A stretch of 64,000 nucleotides of DNA from Pseudomonas sp. FeN3W (GTDB lineage: Bacteria; Pseudomonadota; Gammaproteobacteria; Pseudomonadales; Pseudomonadaceae): contig CP136010.1 in the NCBI GenBank assembly GCA_030263805.2, positions 2,867,001 to 2,931,000 of the forward strand, in the 5' to 3' direction. Both the position numbers and the translations under genes were made by a program. Shown here one piece after another: positions 19,533-28,550 of this stretch (the stretch's first letter is position 1; every line of letters begins with the position of its first letter). Below the pieces are notes generated by a model. That model was not told the DNA's origin, made no database searches, and saw only the letters and a program-made list of their open reading frames with translations.

Positions 19533-20603
19533 TCAGCCTTCCACCTTGGGCGTCGCCCGTCCCGGCTGCGGTGGCGAGGCGAACAGACGCTTGAGCTTCA
19601 TCGCTGGCGCTTCGATCAAATGCCAGGACAGCGCGGCGAGGATCAGCGTCGGCACGAAGGCGATCAGCGTCAGGCCGAGCACGCCGATCTGCGGGCCGAA
19701 CAGGTAGACGGTCAGCTGCTGGAACGGGAAGGCGTAGATGTACAGGCCGTAGGAGAAATCGCCGTACTTGCCGAAGCGCGAAATCAGCGGCAACGGCGCA
19801 TAGGCCAGGTAGAGCACCAGATACGGCAGCGCGATGAAGTACACCAGCGGACCGATGTCGGTACGGAAGGTCGCCACCAGCGCGGCAAACAACAGCGCCG
19901 CGATCCAGCCACGCCAGGGGATGTCGTCGCGATAGAGGAACAGCGCCGCGCCGCTGTAATAGAGCAGGCCCAGCTTGAAGATGTTCTTGATGAAGTAGGA
20001 CTCGATCCCCAGCTTGCCCAGCAGCCAGAAATGCCCGACCGCAAGCACCGCAATCGGCAGGAAGATCAGCCGCCGCTTGAGGAAACCGGTCAGCCCGAGA
20101 ATCATCACGCCGATGTACATCAGCACTTCCAGCGGCAGCGTCCACAGCGAGCCGTTGACCACGTCGGGGTAGGTGTTGCCGGTGAACACCCCGGGCAGTT
20201 CGTAGCGCGTCACCAGCAGGATGTTCTGCAGATAGGTCCAGGTGCCATCCGCGGCCAGATAGCGCGCGAGGTCGAATTGCGTGACCAACGGCCCGATGAC
20301 GAAGGCCGAAAGCAATACCGCGACGATCAGTGCCGGGAAGATGCGCAGCGCCCGCTTGATCAGAAAGCTCTTCGGACTGCTGCTGGCCAGCCAGGACGAG
20401 GTGATCAGATAGCCGCTCATGACGAAGAAGATGCCGACGGCGATCGAGCCGCCCTTTTCGTAGCCGGTCAGCAACGTCAGGGGTTCATCACCGCGACGGC
20501 CAACCAACGGATAGCTGTGGGCGAACAGCACCAGCGCCGCAGCGAAGAAGCGCAGGAAGTCGAAATTGTTCTCCCGGGTGTGGAAAGAGCCGGTGGGATG
20601 CAT
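19533..20603 (-). CDS. Acyltransferase family 3 (OafA/YrhL-like) membrane protein
   Basis: 356 aa integral membrane acyltransferase that typically O-acetylates a surface sugar. The family start NNFDFLRFFAAALVLFAHSYPL (about 11-32) includes the Arg and catalytic His expected in helix 1. About ten hydrophobic helices follow, with FVMSGYLI at about 75. ATG at 20603 was chosen because AGGAG lies 7 nt before it. There is no SGNH domain. It is a single gene flanked by the tandem repeat and a divergent SOS gene. The acceptor polymer cannot be deduced, though surface polysaccharide is likely. Confidence 0.82.
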   Translation of the reverse strand: MHPTGSFHTRENNFDFLRFFAAALVLFAHSYPLVGRRGDEPLTLLTGYEKGGSIAVGIFFVMSGYLITSSWLASSSPKSFLIKRALRIFPALIVAVLLSAFVIGPLVTQFDLARYLAADGTWTYLQNILLVTRYELPGVFTGNTYPDVVNGSLWTLPLEVLMYIGVMILGLTGFLKRRLIFLPIAVLAVGHFWLLGKLGIESYFIKNIFKLGLLYYSGAALFLYRDDIPWRGWIAALLFAALVATFRTDIGPLVYFIALPYLVLYLAYAPLPLISRFGKYGDFSYGLYIYAFPFQQLTVYLFGPQIGVLGLTLIAFVPTLILAALSWHLIEAPAMKLKRLFASPPQPGRATPKVEG

Positions 20604-20906
20604 GGTCTGCTCCTGACGAGTAGCGGCAGTGACGTGAAGGATGGAGCGCACGCAAGCGGTGCATGCCGGTACTGCCGGATCGGTTGCGCGTCGCGCTCCG
20701 ATCGTCCTTGTTGTTTGCCGGCCGGCTCCACGACAGGCGTCGCTCGCGCGTGCAAGCGTTACCCGGTCAGCCCCTTTGTCCCGCACGCGGGGCAAATGTT
20801 CCCGAGCCAGCCGACAGGTGGTAGCAGGCAGCGCCGATCAGCGGCGCTGGCATGCTGTCACTGAGGCAATTACTGTATGCATGAACAGTAACAGGATCGA
20901 TGACCC
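20604..20906. other. Intergenic region between divergent acyltransferase and radical SAM genes
   Basis: 303 bp without a convincing gene. The right end carries the LexA box described separately. The remainder is GC-rich and shows no repeat, RNA gene or clear promoter for the acyltransferase. Confidence 0.6.
20873..20888. promoter_or_regulatory. LexA (SOS) box
   Basis: CTGTATGCATGAACAG is a full CTGT-N8-ACAG LexA operator, ending 18 bp before the radical SAM start. Its position over the likely promoter predicts repression that is lifted by DNA damage. Confidence 0.85.
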
Positions 20907-21971
20907 ATGAGCTTCCACCGTGCCACACCACGCGGTCGCGGCACCGCGATCAACCCGGACAACCGTTTCGCCCCGACACGCAGCGAGGCGTACGACGACG
21001 GCTGGGAGCAGGAGGTGCCGCCGACCCGCGCCACCGAAGTGCGCCTGGAGACGGCCAAGAGCGTACTGACCCGCAACCAGTCGCCCGACGTGGGTTTCGA
21101 TCGCTCGGTCAATCCCTATCGTGGCTGCGAGCATGGCTGCATCTACTGCTTCGCACGGCCCAGCCATGCCTACTGGGACCTCTCGCCCGGCATCGATTTC
21201 GAGACGCGGCTGATCGCCAAGACCAACCTCGCCGAGCGCCTGGAGGCCGAGCTGAGCAAGCCCGGCTACGTGCCGCAGCCGATCGCCCTGGGCATCAACA
21301 CCGATGCCTACCAGCCGCTGGAGCGCGAGCAGCGCCTGACCCGCCAGGCGCTGGAGATCCTGCTGCGCTTCAAACACCCGGTGCACTTGATCACCAAGGG
21401 CTCGCTGGTGCTACGCGACCTCGATCTGCTGGTGCCGCTCGCCGAGCAGCGGCTGGTCAGCGTCGCAGTCAGCCTGACCACGCTGGACGACGAGCTCAAG
21501 CGCATCATGGAACCGCGCACGGCCTCGCCGGCGGCGCGGCTGCGGGTGTTGCGCACCCTGCATGAGGCTGGCGTGCCGGTCAGCGTGATGTGCGCACCGA
21601 TGATTCCGATGATCAACGACATGGAGCTGGAGCGCCTGCTCGAAGCCGCCCGCGAGGCCGGCGCGCGATCGGCTGGCTATGTGCTGCTGCGCCTGCCTCA
21701 TGAAGTGGCGACGCTGTTCGATGAATGGCTGCAGGAGCATTTCCCGCAGCGCGCCGCCCATGTCATGAGCCTGATCCGCCAGTCCCGCGGCGGCAAGGAC
21801 TACGACAGCCGCTTCGGCAGCCGCATGCGCGGTGAAGGTCAATTCGCCCAGCTGCTGGCCCAGCGCTTTCAGCTGGCGTGCAAGCGCCTGGGCCTCAACC
21901 GACGGGATCAGAACTTCGGCCTGGATTGCAGCCGTTTCGCCGTGCCGGGTTCGCAGATGTCGTTGCTCTGA
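20907..21971 (+). CDS. PA0069-family radical SAM protein (SplB-like)
   Basis: 354 aa radical S-adenosylmethionine enzyme. The cluster-binding CxxxCxxC motif is read in YRGCEHGCIYCFARP at about 71-85, followed by PSHAYWDLSPGIDFE. The rest is a TIM-barrel fold (GINTDAYQP, LVPLAEQRLVSVAVSLTTLD, APMIPMINDMEL). The family is related to spore photoproduct lyase, a direct DNA repair enzyme, but its own substrate is not established as far as I know. The LexA box upstream supports a repair role. The P. aeruginosa homologue PA0069 is, from memory, in the LexA regulon. The AGGA ribosome site is 11 nt from this ATG. Confidence 0.87.
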   Translation: MSFHRATPRGRGTAINPDNRFAPTRSEAYDDGWEQEVPPTRATEVRLETAKSVLTRNQSPDVGFDRSVNPYRGCEHGCIYCFARPSHAYWDLSPGIDFETRLIAKTNLAERLEAELSKPGYVPQPIALGINTDAYQPLEREQRLTRQALEILLRFKHPVHLITKGSLVLRDLDLLVPLAEQRLVSVAVSLTTLDDELKRIMEPRTASPAARLRVLRTLHEAGVPVSVMCAPMIPMINDMELERLLEAAREAGARSAGYVLLRLPHEVATLFDEWLQEHFPQRAAHVMSLIRQSRGGKDYDSRFGSRMRGEGQFAQLLAQRFQLACKRLGLNRRDQNFGLDCSRFAVPGSQMSLL

Positions 21972-22169
21972 GGTCTCGCAAGCGCCGCCAGCGCCATCAT
22001 TACGGTGGCTGTCAATCTGCCGCAAAGGCTCGTCCTAGAGCGGCTCGTTCAGCTTCAGTTAAGTCTCGCCGACTAGCCTCGGGGCAAATTTGACCAGCCA
22101 GTCACCAGGCGCACAAACGGCCTGATTGAGTGCTGGCACGCCTTGCCCCTGCATCAGGAGACCTGACCC

Positions 22170-22904
22170 ATGCGTGAAATCTTCACCGCTCGCGCCGAGC
22201 GCAACGAACCATCCACACGTGGCGAAAGCGCCGACGAATCCTTCGCCCATCTGGTCGATGGCTTTCGCCGCTTTCGCACCGAGGTCTACCCCGAACAGCA
22301 GGCGCTGTTCGCCCGCCTGGCCAGGGCCCAGCAGCCGCGCGCGATGTTCATCACCTGCGCCGACTCACGCATCGTTCCCGAGCTGATCACCCAGAGTTCG
22401 CCCGGCGACCTGTTCGTTACCCGTAACGTCGGCAATGTGGTGCCGCCCTATGGCCAGATGAACGGCGGCGTCTCCAGCGCCATCGAGTACGCGGTGATGG
22501 CGCTAGACGTGCAGCACATCATCGTCTGCGGGCATTCCGATTGCGGTGCGATGAAGGCCGTGCTCGATCCCGCCGGCTTGCAGCGGATGCCGACGGTGAA
22601 GGCCTGGCTGCGGCATTGCGAAGTGGCGCGCAGCCTGGTCGAGCAGAACTGCAGCTGCACGGCCGGCGAGGCCTTGGGCGTGCTTACCGAGGAGAACGTG
22701 GTGGCGCAGCTCGACCACCTGCGCACCCATCCTTCGGTCGCCGCCCGCCTCGCCGGCGGTCAGCTGTCGATCCATGGCTGGGTCTACTGCATCGAAACCA
22801 GCGAAATCCTCGCCTACGACGCCAGCAGCGGCCGCTTCGCGCCGCTGGACGGCGACGGCCCGCTGCCGGTGGCAACGCCCGCAGCGCGCTACCTGCAAGC
22901 CTGA
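22170..22904 (+). CDS. Beta-class carbonic anhydrase
   Basis: 244 aa cytoplasmic zinc enzyme interconverting carbon dioxide and bicarbonate. Zinc and catalytic residues are visible in ITCADSRIVPE (Cys63, Asp65, Arg67) and GHSDCGAMKAVL (His and Cys at about 118-121). The RNVGNVV and GQLSIHGWVYCIETSEI segments are typical. An AGGAGACC ribosome site precedes the ATG. It is followed after 74 bp by a SulP anion transporter, a frequent pairing that suggests bicarbonate supply or pH control. Confidence 0.92.
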   Translation: MREIFTARAERNEPSTRGESADESFAHLVDGFRRFRTEVYPEQQALFARLARAQQPRAMFITCADSRIVPELITQSSPGDLFVTRNVGNVVPPYGQMNGGVSSAIEYAVMALDVQHIIVCGHSDCGAMKAVLDPAGLQRMPTVKAWLRHCEVARSLVEQNCSCTAGEALGVLTEENVVAQLDHLRTHPSVAARLAGGQLSIHGWVYCIETSEILAYDASSGRFAPLDGDGPLPVATPAARYLQA

Positions 22905-22978
22905 ACCGCCGGCCGCAAGGCATTGGCTGTCGCTTCAGGCGGCGTCCAGAGGCGTCGCCGCGTGTCGAGGATTTTCGA

Positions 22979-24520
22979 ATGAATGCAGAAACGCTCAAAG
23001 CAACGCTGCCGCGTGACCTGATGGCCTCCGTGGTGGTTTTTCTGGTGGCCCTGCCGTTGTGCATGGGCATCGCCATCGCCTCGGGCATGCCGCCCGCCAA
23101 GGGCGTGATTACCGGCATCGTCGGCGGGCTGGTGGTCGGTTGGCTGGCCGGTGCGCCGTTACAGGTCAGCGGCCCAGCCGCCGGACTCACGGTGCTGGTG
23201 TTCGAACTGGTGCAGCAGTATGGCGCTGCCATGCTCGGGCCGATCCTGCTGCTGGCCGGCGCACTGCAGCTGCTGGCCGGACGGCTGAAACTGGGTTGCT
23301 GGTTCCGCGTCACCGCGCCGGCGGTGGTCTACGGCATGCTGGCCGGCATCGGCATCCTCATCGTGCTGTCGCAGTTGCACGTGATGCTGGACGGCCAGCC
23401 GGAAGCCTCCGGACTGGACAATCTCGGCGCCTTTCCCGCCGCATTATGGGCCGCGCTGCCGTTTTCCGGCGGCGGTAACGGACTGATCGCCGCGTCTCTC
23501 GGCCTGCTGACCATCGCCTGCATGTGGGCATGGGATCGGCTCAAGCCGCAGCGCCTGCGCCTGCTGCCCGGCGCGCTGCTGGGTGTCGTGGCGGCAACCC
23601 TGGCGGGCCTGTGGCTGGGGCTCGACGTGCGCCGTGTCGAGGTGCCGGACAATCTCGCCGATGCCATCAGCTGGCTGCAACCGGCCGATCTGCTGGCCTT
23701 CGCCGACCCCGGTCTGCTGGTCGCGGCGCTGGCCGTGGCCTTTATCGCCAGCGCCGAAACCCTGCTGTCGGCGGCAGCGGTCGACCGCATGCACCAGGGT
23801 CCGCGCGCCGATTTCGACCGCGAGCTCAGCGCTCAGGGCATCGGCAACATGCTCTGCGGCCTGCTCGGCGCGCTGCCGATGACCGGCGTGATCGTGCGCA
23901 GCTCGGCCAACGTGCAGGCCGGTGCGCGCACGCGGCTGTCGGCCATGCTGCACGCACTCTGGCTGCTGGCCGCGGTGGTGCTGCTGGCCGCGCTGCTGGA
24001 GCAGATTCCAATCGCCAGCCTGGCCGGTGTGCTGGTCTACACCGGGCTCAAGCTGATCGACCTGAACGCGCTGCGCCAGCTCGGCCGCTACGGGCGCATG
24101 GCCATGCTGATCCATCTCGTCACGGCGCTGACCATCGTCGCCACCGACCTGCTGACCGGCGTGCTGCTGGGCTTCGCGCTGACCCTGGGGCAACTGGCCT
24201 GGCAGGCTTCGCAGCTGAAGGTCACTGTGGTGCAGGAAGGCCGCCGGGTCGAACTGCGCATGCAGGGCGCAGCGACCTTTCTGAAGGTGCCGCGACTGGC
24301 CCGTGCGCTGGAGGGCATACCGAAGAATGCCTGCGTGCATGTGCCAATGACGCACCTGCAGTACATCGACCATGCCTGCATGGAGCTGCTGGAAGAATGG
24401 CAGCGCGCGAATCAGGGCAGCGGCGCACGGCTGATCATCGAACCGCGGGCACTGACACGGCGGGTGGAAGGTCGCCGCCGACAGGCCGTGCATCTTGCCG
24501 CAGCGGCCGACGGGAACTAA
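22979..24520 (+). CDS. SulP family inorganic anion transporter with STAS domain
   Basis: 513 aa. Residues 1-400 contain ten to twelve hydrophobic helices in the SLC26/SulP arrangement, with GLVVGWLAGAPLQVSGPAAGLTV at about 47-70. Residues 415-500 form a C-terminal STAS-type domain. SulP proteins carry sulfate, bicarbonate or other anions, and the neighbouring carbonic anhydrase points to bicarbonate. The start at 22979 has GAGGATT 5 nt upstream; the same frame remains open far upstream through the carbonic anhydrase gene, but that part is a shadow. Ion and direction of transport are inferred. Confidence 0.88.
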   Translation: MNAETLKATLPRDLMASVVVFLVALPLCMGIAIASGMPPAKGVITGIVGGLVVGWLAGAPLQVSGPAAGLTVLVFELVQQYGAAMLGPILLLAGALQLLAGRLKLGCWFRVTAPAVVYGMLAGIGILIVLSQLHVMLDGQPEASGLDNLGAFPAALWAALPFSGGGNGLIAASLGLLTIACMWAWDRLKPQRLRLLPGALLGVVAATLAGLWLGLDVRRVEVPDNLADAISWLQPADLLAFADPGLLVAALAVAFIASAETLLSAAAVDRMHQGPRADFDRELSAQGIGNMLCGLLGALPMTGVIVRSSANVQAGARTRLSAMLHALWLLAAVVLLAALLEQIPIASLAGVLVYTGLKLIDLNALRQLGRYGRMAMLIHLVTALTIVATDLLTGVLLGFALTLGQLAWQASQLKVTVVQEGRRVELRMQGAATFLKVPRLARALEGIPKNACVHVPMTHLQYIDHACMELLEEWQRANQGSGARLIIEPRALTRRVEGRRRQAVHLAAAADGN

Positions 24521-24627
24521 TCAGGGCGACCACCCCCTCATCTTTCAGACACGACTATGCACAACGTGCACACGCCGGCAGCGCATCGGATAAGCCCATG
24601 CGCTGCCGGCCCTTCTGGAGGATTGAA

Positions 24628-24894
24628 TTGGACGTCTATATCGATCTGCTGCAATGGCCGGCCATGCTGGTCACGGTGACCGCCGCCTGGCTGATCGGCT
24701 CGCTGCAGCCCGGCCGGCGCTTCGTCGGCTTCTGCTGTTTTCTGCTGAGCAACCTGCTCTGGGTGATCTGGGGCTGGCACGCCGAGGCCTGGGCGCTGAT
24801 CACCCTGCAGGTCTGCCTGGCGCTGATGAACCTGCGCGGCGTGAAGAAGAACGATGCCCCCACACAGCCCGAGCCAGACGCGCCCCGCGCTTAA
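24628..24894 (+). CDS. Small membrane protein of unknown function
   Basis: 88 aa starting at TTG 24628 behind a strong GGAGGATT ribosome site. Three hydrophobic stretches are seen (about 9-26, 31-48 and 51-66), with a short polar tail ending in Pro/Glu/Ala. Aromatic residues (WVIWGWHAEAW) line the second helix. It follows the SulP gene by about 107 bp and may share its transcript, or stand alone ahead of the cox locus. No domain is recognised. Confidence 0.65.
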   Translation: MDVYIDLLQWPAMLVTVTAAWLIGSLQPGRRFVGFCCFLLSNLLWVIWGWHAEAWALITLQVCLALMNLRGVKKNDAPTQPEPDAPRA

Positions 24895-25126
24895 ATTGCC
24901 AGAGTGGGATCGCTGTCTATACTCCGAATCGTAGGCGTACCTGATTGAGTTCCGACTGCGCGTGCAAGCGTCCATGGCGCCGGCGAGCGTTTCGCCGGTG
25001 GCGTTGGGCAGAATCGGACCGATCGAGAACGTAGCTGGCATGACGGGAATGGTTTCCCCGGCCAGCCGATTTTCGGCGGTGCGATGGCGGTCGGCGGGAT
25101 AACAAGAATCATAAGGGGAACCCGCA

Positions 25127-26260
25127 ATGTCTCGACATCCATGCATCTGGATGGGGCTTGGGCTTTCGGCAATATTTGGCCAGGCTCAGGCGGCCTGGGA
25201 CGTGAACATGCGCTCCGGCGCCACCGATGTCAGCCGTTCGGTGTTCGATCTGCACATGACCATCTTCTGGATCTGTGTGGTCATCGGCGTGCTGGTATTC
25301 GGCGTGATGATCTGGTCGATGGTCGCGCATCGCCGTTCCAAGCGTCAGCACTCCGCTCACTTCCACGAAAACACCCGCGTCGAGGTGCTCTGGACGGTCA
25401 TCCCGCTGCTGATCCTGGTGGGCATGGCGATCCCGGCGACGCGCACGCTGATCCACATCTACGACTCCAGCGAATCGGACGTCGACGTGCAGATCACCGG
25501 CTACCAGTGGAAGTGGCACTACAAGTATCTGGGCGAGGATGTGGAGTTCTTCAGCAACCTCACCACGCCGCGCGAGCAGATCAACAACCAGGCGCCCAAG
25601 GGCGAGAACTACCTGCTGGAAGTCGACGAGCCGCTGGTGATTCCCGCGGGCGCCAAGGTGCGCTTCCTGATCACCGCAGCGGACGTCATTCACTCCTGGT
25701 GGGTACCGGATCTGGCGGTCAAGAAGGACGCCATCCCCGGCTTCATCAACGAATCCTGGACCCGCGTCGAAGAGCCCGGCATCTACCGTGGCCAGTGCAC
25801 CGAGCTGTGCGGCAAGGACCACGGCTTCATGCCGGTGGTGGTGGAGGTGAAATCCGCCGAGGACTACGCCGCCTGGCTCGGCGAGAAGAAAGCAGAGGCC
25901 GCCAAGGTGGCCGAACTGACCAGCAAGGACTGGACGCTGGCAGAACTCACCGAACGCGGCGAGAAGATCTACCAGACCTCGTGCGCGTCCTGTCACCAGG
26001 CCGGCGGCGAAGGTATCCCGCCGATGTTCCCGGCCCTCAAGGGCTCAGCCATCGCCACCGGCGACATCGAGGCGCACATCGACATCGTCGTCAACGGCAA
26101 GCCCGGCACCGCCATGGCGGCGTTCGGCAAGCAGCTGTCGGAAGTCGACCTGGCCGCGGTCATCACCTACGAGCGCAACGCCTGGGGCAACGAGACCGGC
26201 GACATGGTCACGCCGAAAGACGTGCTCGACTTCAAACAGGCCGAAGAAGCCACCCAGTAA
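25127..26260 (+). CDS. coxB: Cytochrome c oxidase subunit II with fused cytochrome c domain
   Basis: 377 aa. After a signal peptide come two transmembrane helices (about 40-65 and 85-105) and the CuA cupredoxin domain. Its copper ligands are in HSWWVPD (about 188), GQCTELCGKDHGFM (about 222-235) and the bridging Glu between the two Cys. Residues 275-370 form a fused class I cytochrome c with the heme site CASCHQ (about 286) and a distal Met in PPMFPAL. This caa3-like subunit II receives electrons and passes them to subunit I. Start ATG has a GGGGAA ribosome site. The 232-bp gap before it shows no other gene. Confidence 0.94.
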   Translation: MSRHPCIWMGLGLSAIFGQAQAAWDVNMRSGATDVSRSVFDLHMTIFWICVVIGVLVFGVMIWSMVAHRRSKRQHSAHFHENTRVEVLWTVIPLLILVGMAIPATRTLIHIYDSSESDVDVQITGYQWKWHYKYLGEDVEFFSNLTTPREQINNQAPKGENYLLEVDEPLVIPAGAKVRFLITAADVIHSWWVPDLAVKKDAIPGFINESWTRVEEPGIYRGQCTELCGKDHGFMPVVVEVKSAEDYAAWLGEKKAEAAKVAELTSKDWTLAELTERGEKIYQTSCASCHQAGGEGIPPMFPALKGSAIATGDIEAHIDIVVNGKPGTAMAAFGKQLSEVDLAAVITYERNAWGNETGDMVTPKDVLDFKQAEEATQ

Positions 26261-26269
26261 GAGGATTCG

Positions 26270-27910
26270 GTGATGAGTGCAGTGATCGACGATCATGGTC
26301 ATGCCGGACATGACCACCACCACGGCCCGGCCAAGGGTCTCTCGCGCTGGCTGCTGACCACCAACCACAAGGACATCGGTTCGATGTACCTGTGGTTCAG
26401 CTTCTGCGCCTTCCTGCTCGGCGGCTCGATGGCCATGGTGATCCGCGCCGAGCTGTTCCAGCCGGGCCTGCAGATCGTGCAGCCGGAGTTCTTCAACCAG
26501 ATGACCACCATGCACGGCCTGATCATGGTCTTCGGCGCGGTGATGCCGGCCTTCGTCGGCCTGGCCAACTGGATGATCCCGCTGATGATCGGCGCGCCGG
26601 ACATGGCCCTGCCGCGGATGAACAACTTCAGTTTCTGGCTGCTGCCAGCCGCCTTCGGCCTGCTGGTCTCGACGCTGTTCATGGAGGGCGGCGGGCCGAA
26701 CTTCGGCTGGACCTTCTATGCGCCGCTGTCGACCACCTACGCGCCGGAGTCGGTGACCTTCTTCATCTTCGCCATCCACCTGATGGGCATCAGCTCGATC
26801 ATGGGCGCGATCAACGTGATCGCCACCATCCTCAACCTGCGCGCGCCAGGCATGACGCTGATGAAGATGCCGCTGTTCGTCTGGACCTGGCTGATCACCG
26901 CCTTCCTCTTGATCGCGGTGATGCCGGTGCTGGCGGGCGTGGTGACCATGATGCTGATGGACATCCACTTCGGCACCAGCTTCTTCAGCGCGGCCGGTGG
27001 CGGCGACCCGGTGCTGTTCCAGCACGTGTTCTGGTTCTTCGGCCATCCCGAGGTGTACATCATGATCCTGCCGGCCTTCGGCGCGGTCAGCTCGATCATC
27101 CCGGCCTTCAGCCGCAAGCCGCTGTTCGGCTACACCTCGATGGTCTACGCCACCGGGGCGATCGCCTTCCTCTCCTTCATCGTCTGGGCGCACCACATGT
27201 TCACCGTCGGCATCCCGCTGACCGGCGAGTTGTTCTTCATGTACGCCACCATGCTGATCGCCGTGCCGACCGGGGTGAAGGTGTTCAACTGGGTGTCCAC
27301 CATGTGGCGCGGCTCGCTGACCTTCGAGGCGCCGATGCTGTTCGCCGTGGCCTTCGTGATTCTCTTCACCATCGGCGGTTTCTCCGGGCTGATGCTGGCC
27401 ATCGCCCCGGCGGACTTCCAGTATCACGATACCTACTTCGTGGTGGCGCACTTCCACTATGTGCTGGTGCCCGGAGCGATCTTCGGCATCTTCGCCTCGG
27501 CCTATTACTGGCTGCCGAAGTGGACCGGCCACATGTACGACGAGACGCTGGCCAAGCTGCATTTCTGGATGAGCTTCATCGGCATGAACCTGGCGTTCTT
27601 CCCGATGCACTTCGTCGGTCTGGCCGGCATGCCGCGGCGCATCCCCGACTACAACATGATGTTCGCCAACTTCAACATGGTCTCCAGCGTCGGTGCCTTC
27701 ATGTTCGGCGCCACCCAGCTGCTGTTCCTGTTCATCGTCATCAAGTGCATCCGCGGCGGCGAACCGGCACCAGCCAAGCCCTGGGACGGCGCCGAGGGGC
27801 TGGAATGGAGCGTGCCGTCGCCGGCGCCCTACCATACCTTCCAGGTGCCGCCGGACATGAGCGACGTGCACGAACACCGCAAGGGCACCGGCGGGGAGCT
27901 GTTGCCGTGA
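26270..27910 (+). CDS. coxA: Cytochrome c oxidase subunit I (aa3-type)
   Basis: 546 aa at most. ATG at 26273, 8 nt after GAGG, is the more likely start than the adjoining GTG. Twelve transmembrane helices carry the low-spin heme ligands (TTMHGLIM and the FHYVLV His pair) and the HPEVYIMIL copper-B His-Tyr. WAHHMFTVG supplies the other copper-B ligands. The first 20 residues are His-rich (DDHGHAGHDHHHG), which could bind copper. It catalyses oxygen reduction coupled to proton pumping. Subunit II is 9 bp upstream and ctaG 65 bp downstream. Confidence 0.95.
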   Translation: MMSAVIDDHGHAGHDHHHGPAKGLSRWLLTTNHKDIGSMYLWFSFCAFLLGGSMAMVIRAELFQPGLQIVQPEFFNQMTTMHGLIMVFGAVMPAFVGLANWMIPLMIGAPDMALPRMNNFSFWLLPAAFGLLVSTLFMEGGGPNFGWTFYAPLSTTYAPESVTFFIFAIHLMGISSIMGAINVIATILNLRAPGMTLMKMPLFVWTWLITAFLLIAVMPVLAGVVTMMLMDIHFGTSFFSAAGGGDPVLFQHVFWFFGHPEVYIMILPAFGAVSSIIPAFSRKPLFGYTSMVYATGAIAFLSFIVWAHHMFTVGIPLTGELFFMYATMLIAVPTGVKVFNWVSTMWRGSLTFEAPMLFAVAFVILFTIGGFSGLMLAIAPADFQYHDTYFVVAHFHYVLVPGAIFGIFASAYYWLPKWTGHMYDETLAKLHFWMSFIGMNLAFFPMHFVGLAGMPRRIPDYNMMFANFNMVSSVGAFMFGATQLLFLFIVIKCIRGGEPAPAKPWDGAEGLEWSVPSPAPYHTFQVPPDMSDVHEHRKGTGGELLP

Positions 27911-27974
27911 GCACGCATCGGGGCTTGGCTGGGGGGTGCCGGGCCACCCGCAACTGCCAATCGGAGAGGCTGCC

Positions 27975-28550
27975 ATGAGCGAAGCCCTGTCCACTCGGCG
28001 CCTGGTCCGCCGCCTCGTGTTCGTCGTGATCGCGATGTTCGGCTTCGGCTTCTTGCTGGTGCCGATCTACGACGTGATGTGTCAGGCCTTCGGCATCAAC
28101 GGCAAGACCGCCGGCGCCTACACCGGCGTGCAGAGCGCCGACGAGGCGCGTGCGGTGCGGGTGCAGTTCCTCGCCACCAACGCCGCCGGCATGCAGTGGC
28201 AGTTCGGCCCGCTGGCCGACCAGCTCAGCGTGCACCCGGGCGCCAGCCAGGAAATCCGCTTCGTCGCCTACAACCCGACCGACAAGCCGATGACCGCCCA
28301 GGCGATTCCCAGTGTCTCGCCGTCACGGGCGGCCGCCTACTTCCACAAGACCGAATGCTTCTGCTTCACCCAGCAGGTGCTGCAACCGGGCGAGCGCATC
28401 GAAATGCCGGTGCGCTTCATCGTCGATCGCGACCTGCCCGCCGACGTGCATCACCTGACCCTCGCCTACACGCTGTTCGACATCACGTCCCGCCAGCCGC
28501 CGGTGGCCGCCAACGCCACATCGGCACCGGCCAAGGAGAGTCTGCAATGA
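27975..28550 (+). CDS. ctaG: Cytochrome c oxidase assembly protein CtaG (Cox11 family)
   Basis: 191 aa copper chaperone that builds the CuB site of subunit I. One N-terminal membrane helix (about 14-34) anchors a periplasmic immunoglobulin-like domain. The family pattern PIYDVMCQAFGING (about 33-46) and the copper motif ECFCFTQQ (about 133-140) are both present. An in-frame ATG lies 39 nt upstream, but 27975 follows a GGAGAGG ribosome site. Its stop overlaps the coxC start (ATGA). Confidence 0.93.
   Translation: MSEALSTRRLVRRLVFVVIAMFGFGFLLVPIYDVMCQAFGINGKTAGAYTGVQSADEARAVRVQFLATNAAGMQWQFGPLADQLSVHPGASQEIRFVAYNPTDKPMTAQAIPSVSPSRAAAYFHKTECFCFTQQVLQPGERIEMPVRFIVDRDLPADVHHLTLAYTLFDITSRQPPVAANATSAPAKESLQ

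Larger units (their letters stand above)
19071..19537. repeat. Two tandem copies of a 232-bp unit carrying palindromic repeats
   Basis: The block starting CAGCGCGTAGGTTGGGTT recurs at 19303, and the unit ends again in CAGC at 19534, giving periods of 232 and 231 bp. The copies differ by only a few bases and single-base indels. Each unit is one palindrome plus about 110 bp that includes GGGTGCGCTCCGCGCACC, itself a hairpin. This fills the 497-bp gap between DUF1835 and the acyltransferase gene; the last few bases overlap the acyltransferase 3' end. Confidence 0.9.

Noticed and set aside
27907..27977. A 23-codon open frame from GTG between coxA and ctaG
   Set aside because: It starts inside the coxA stop, lacks any hydrophobic segment or recognisable motif, and overlaps the ctaG start. 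Small cox proteins in this spot in other species do not resemble it.
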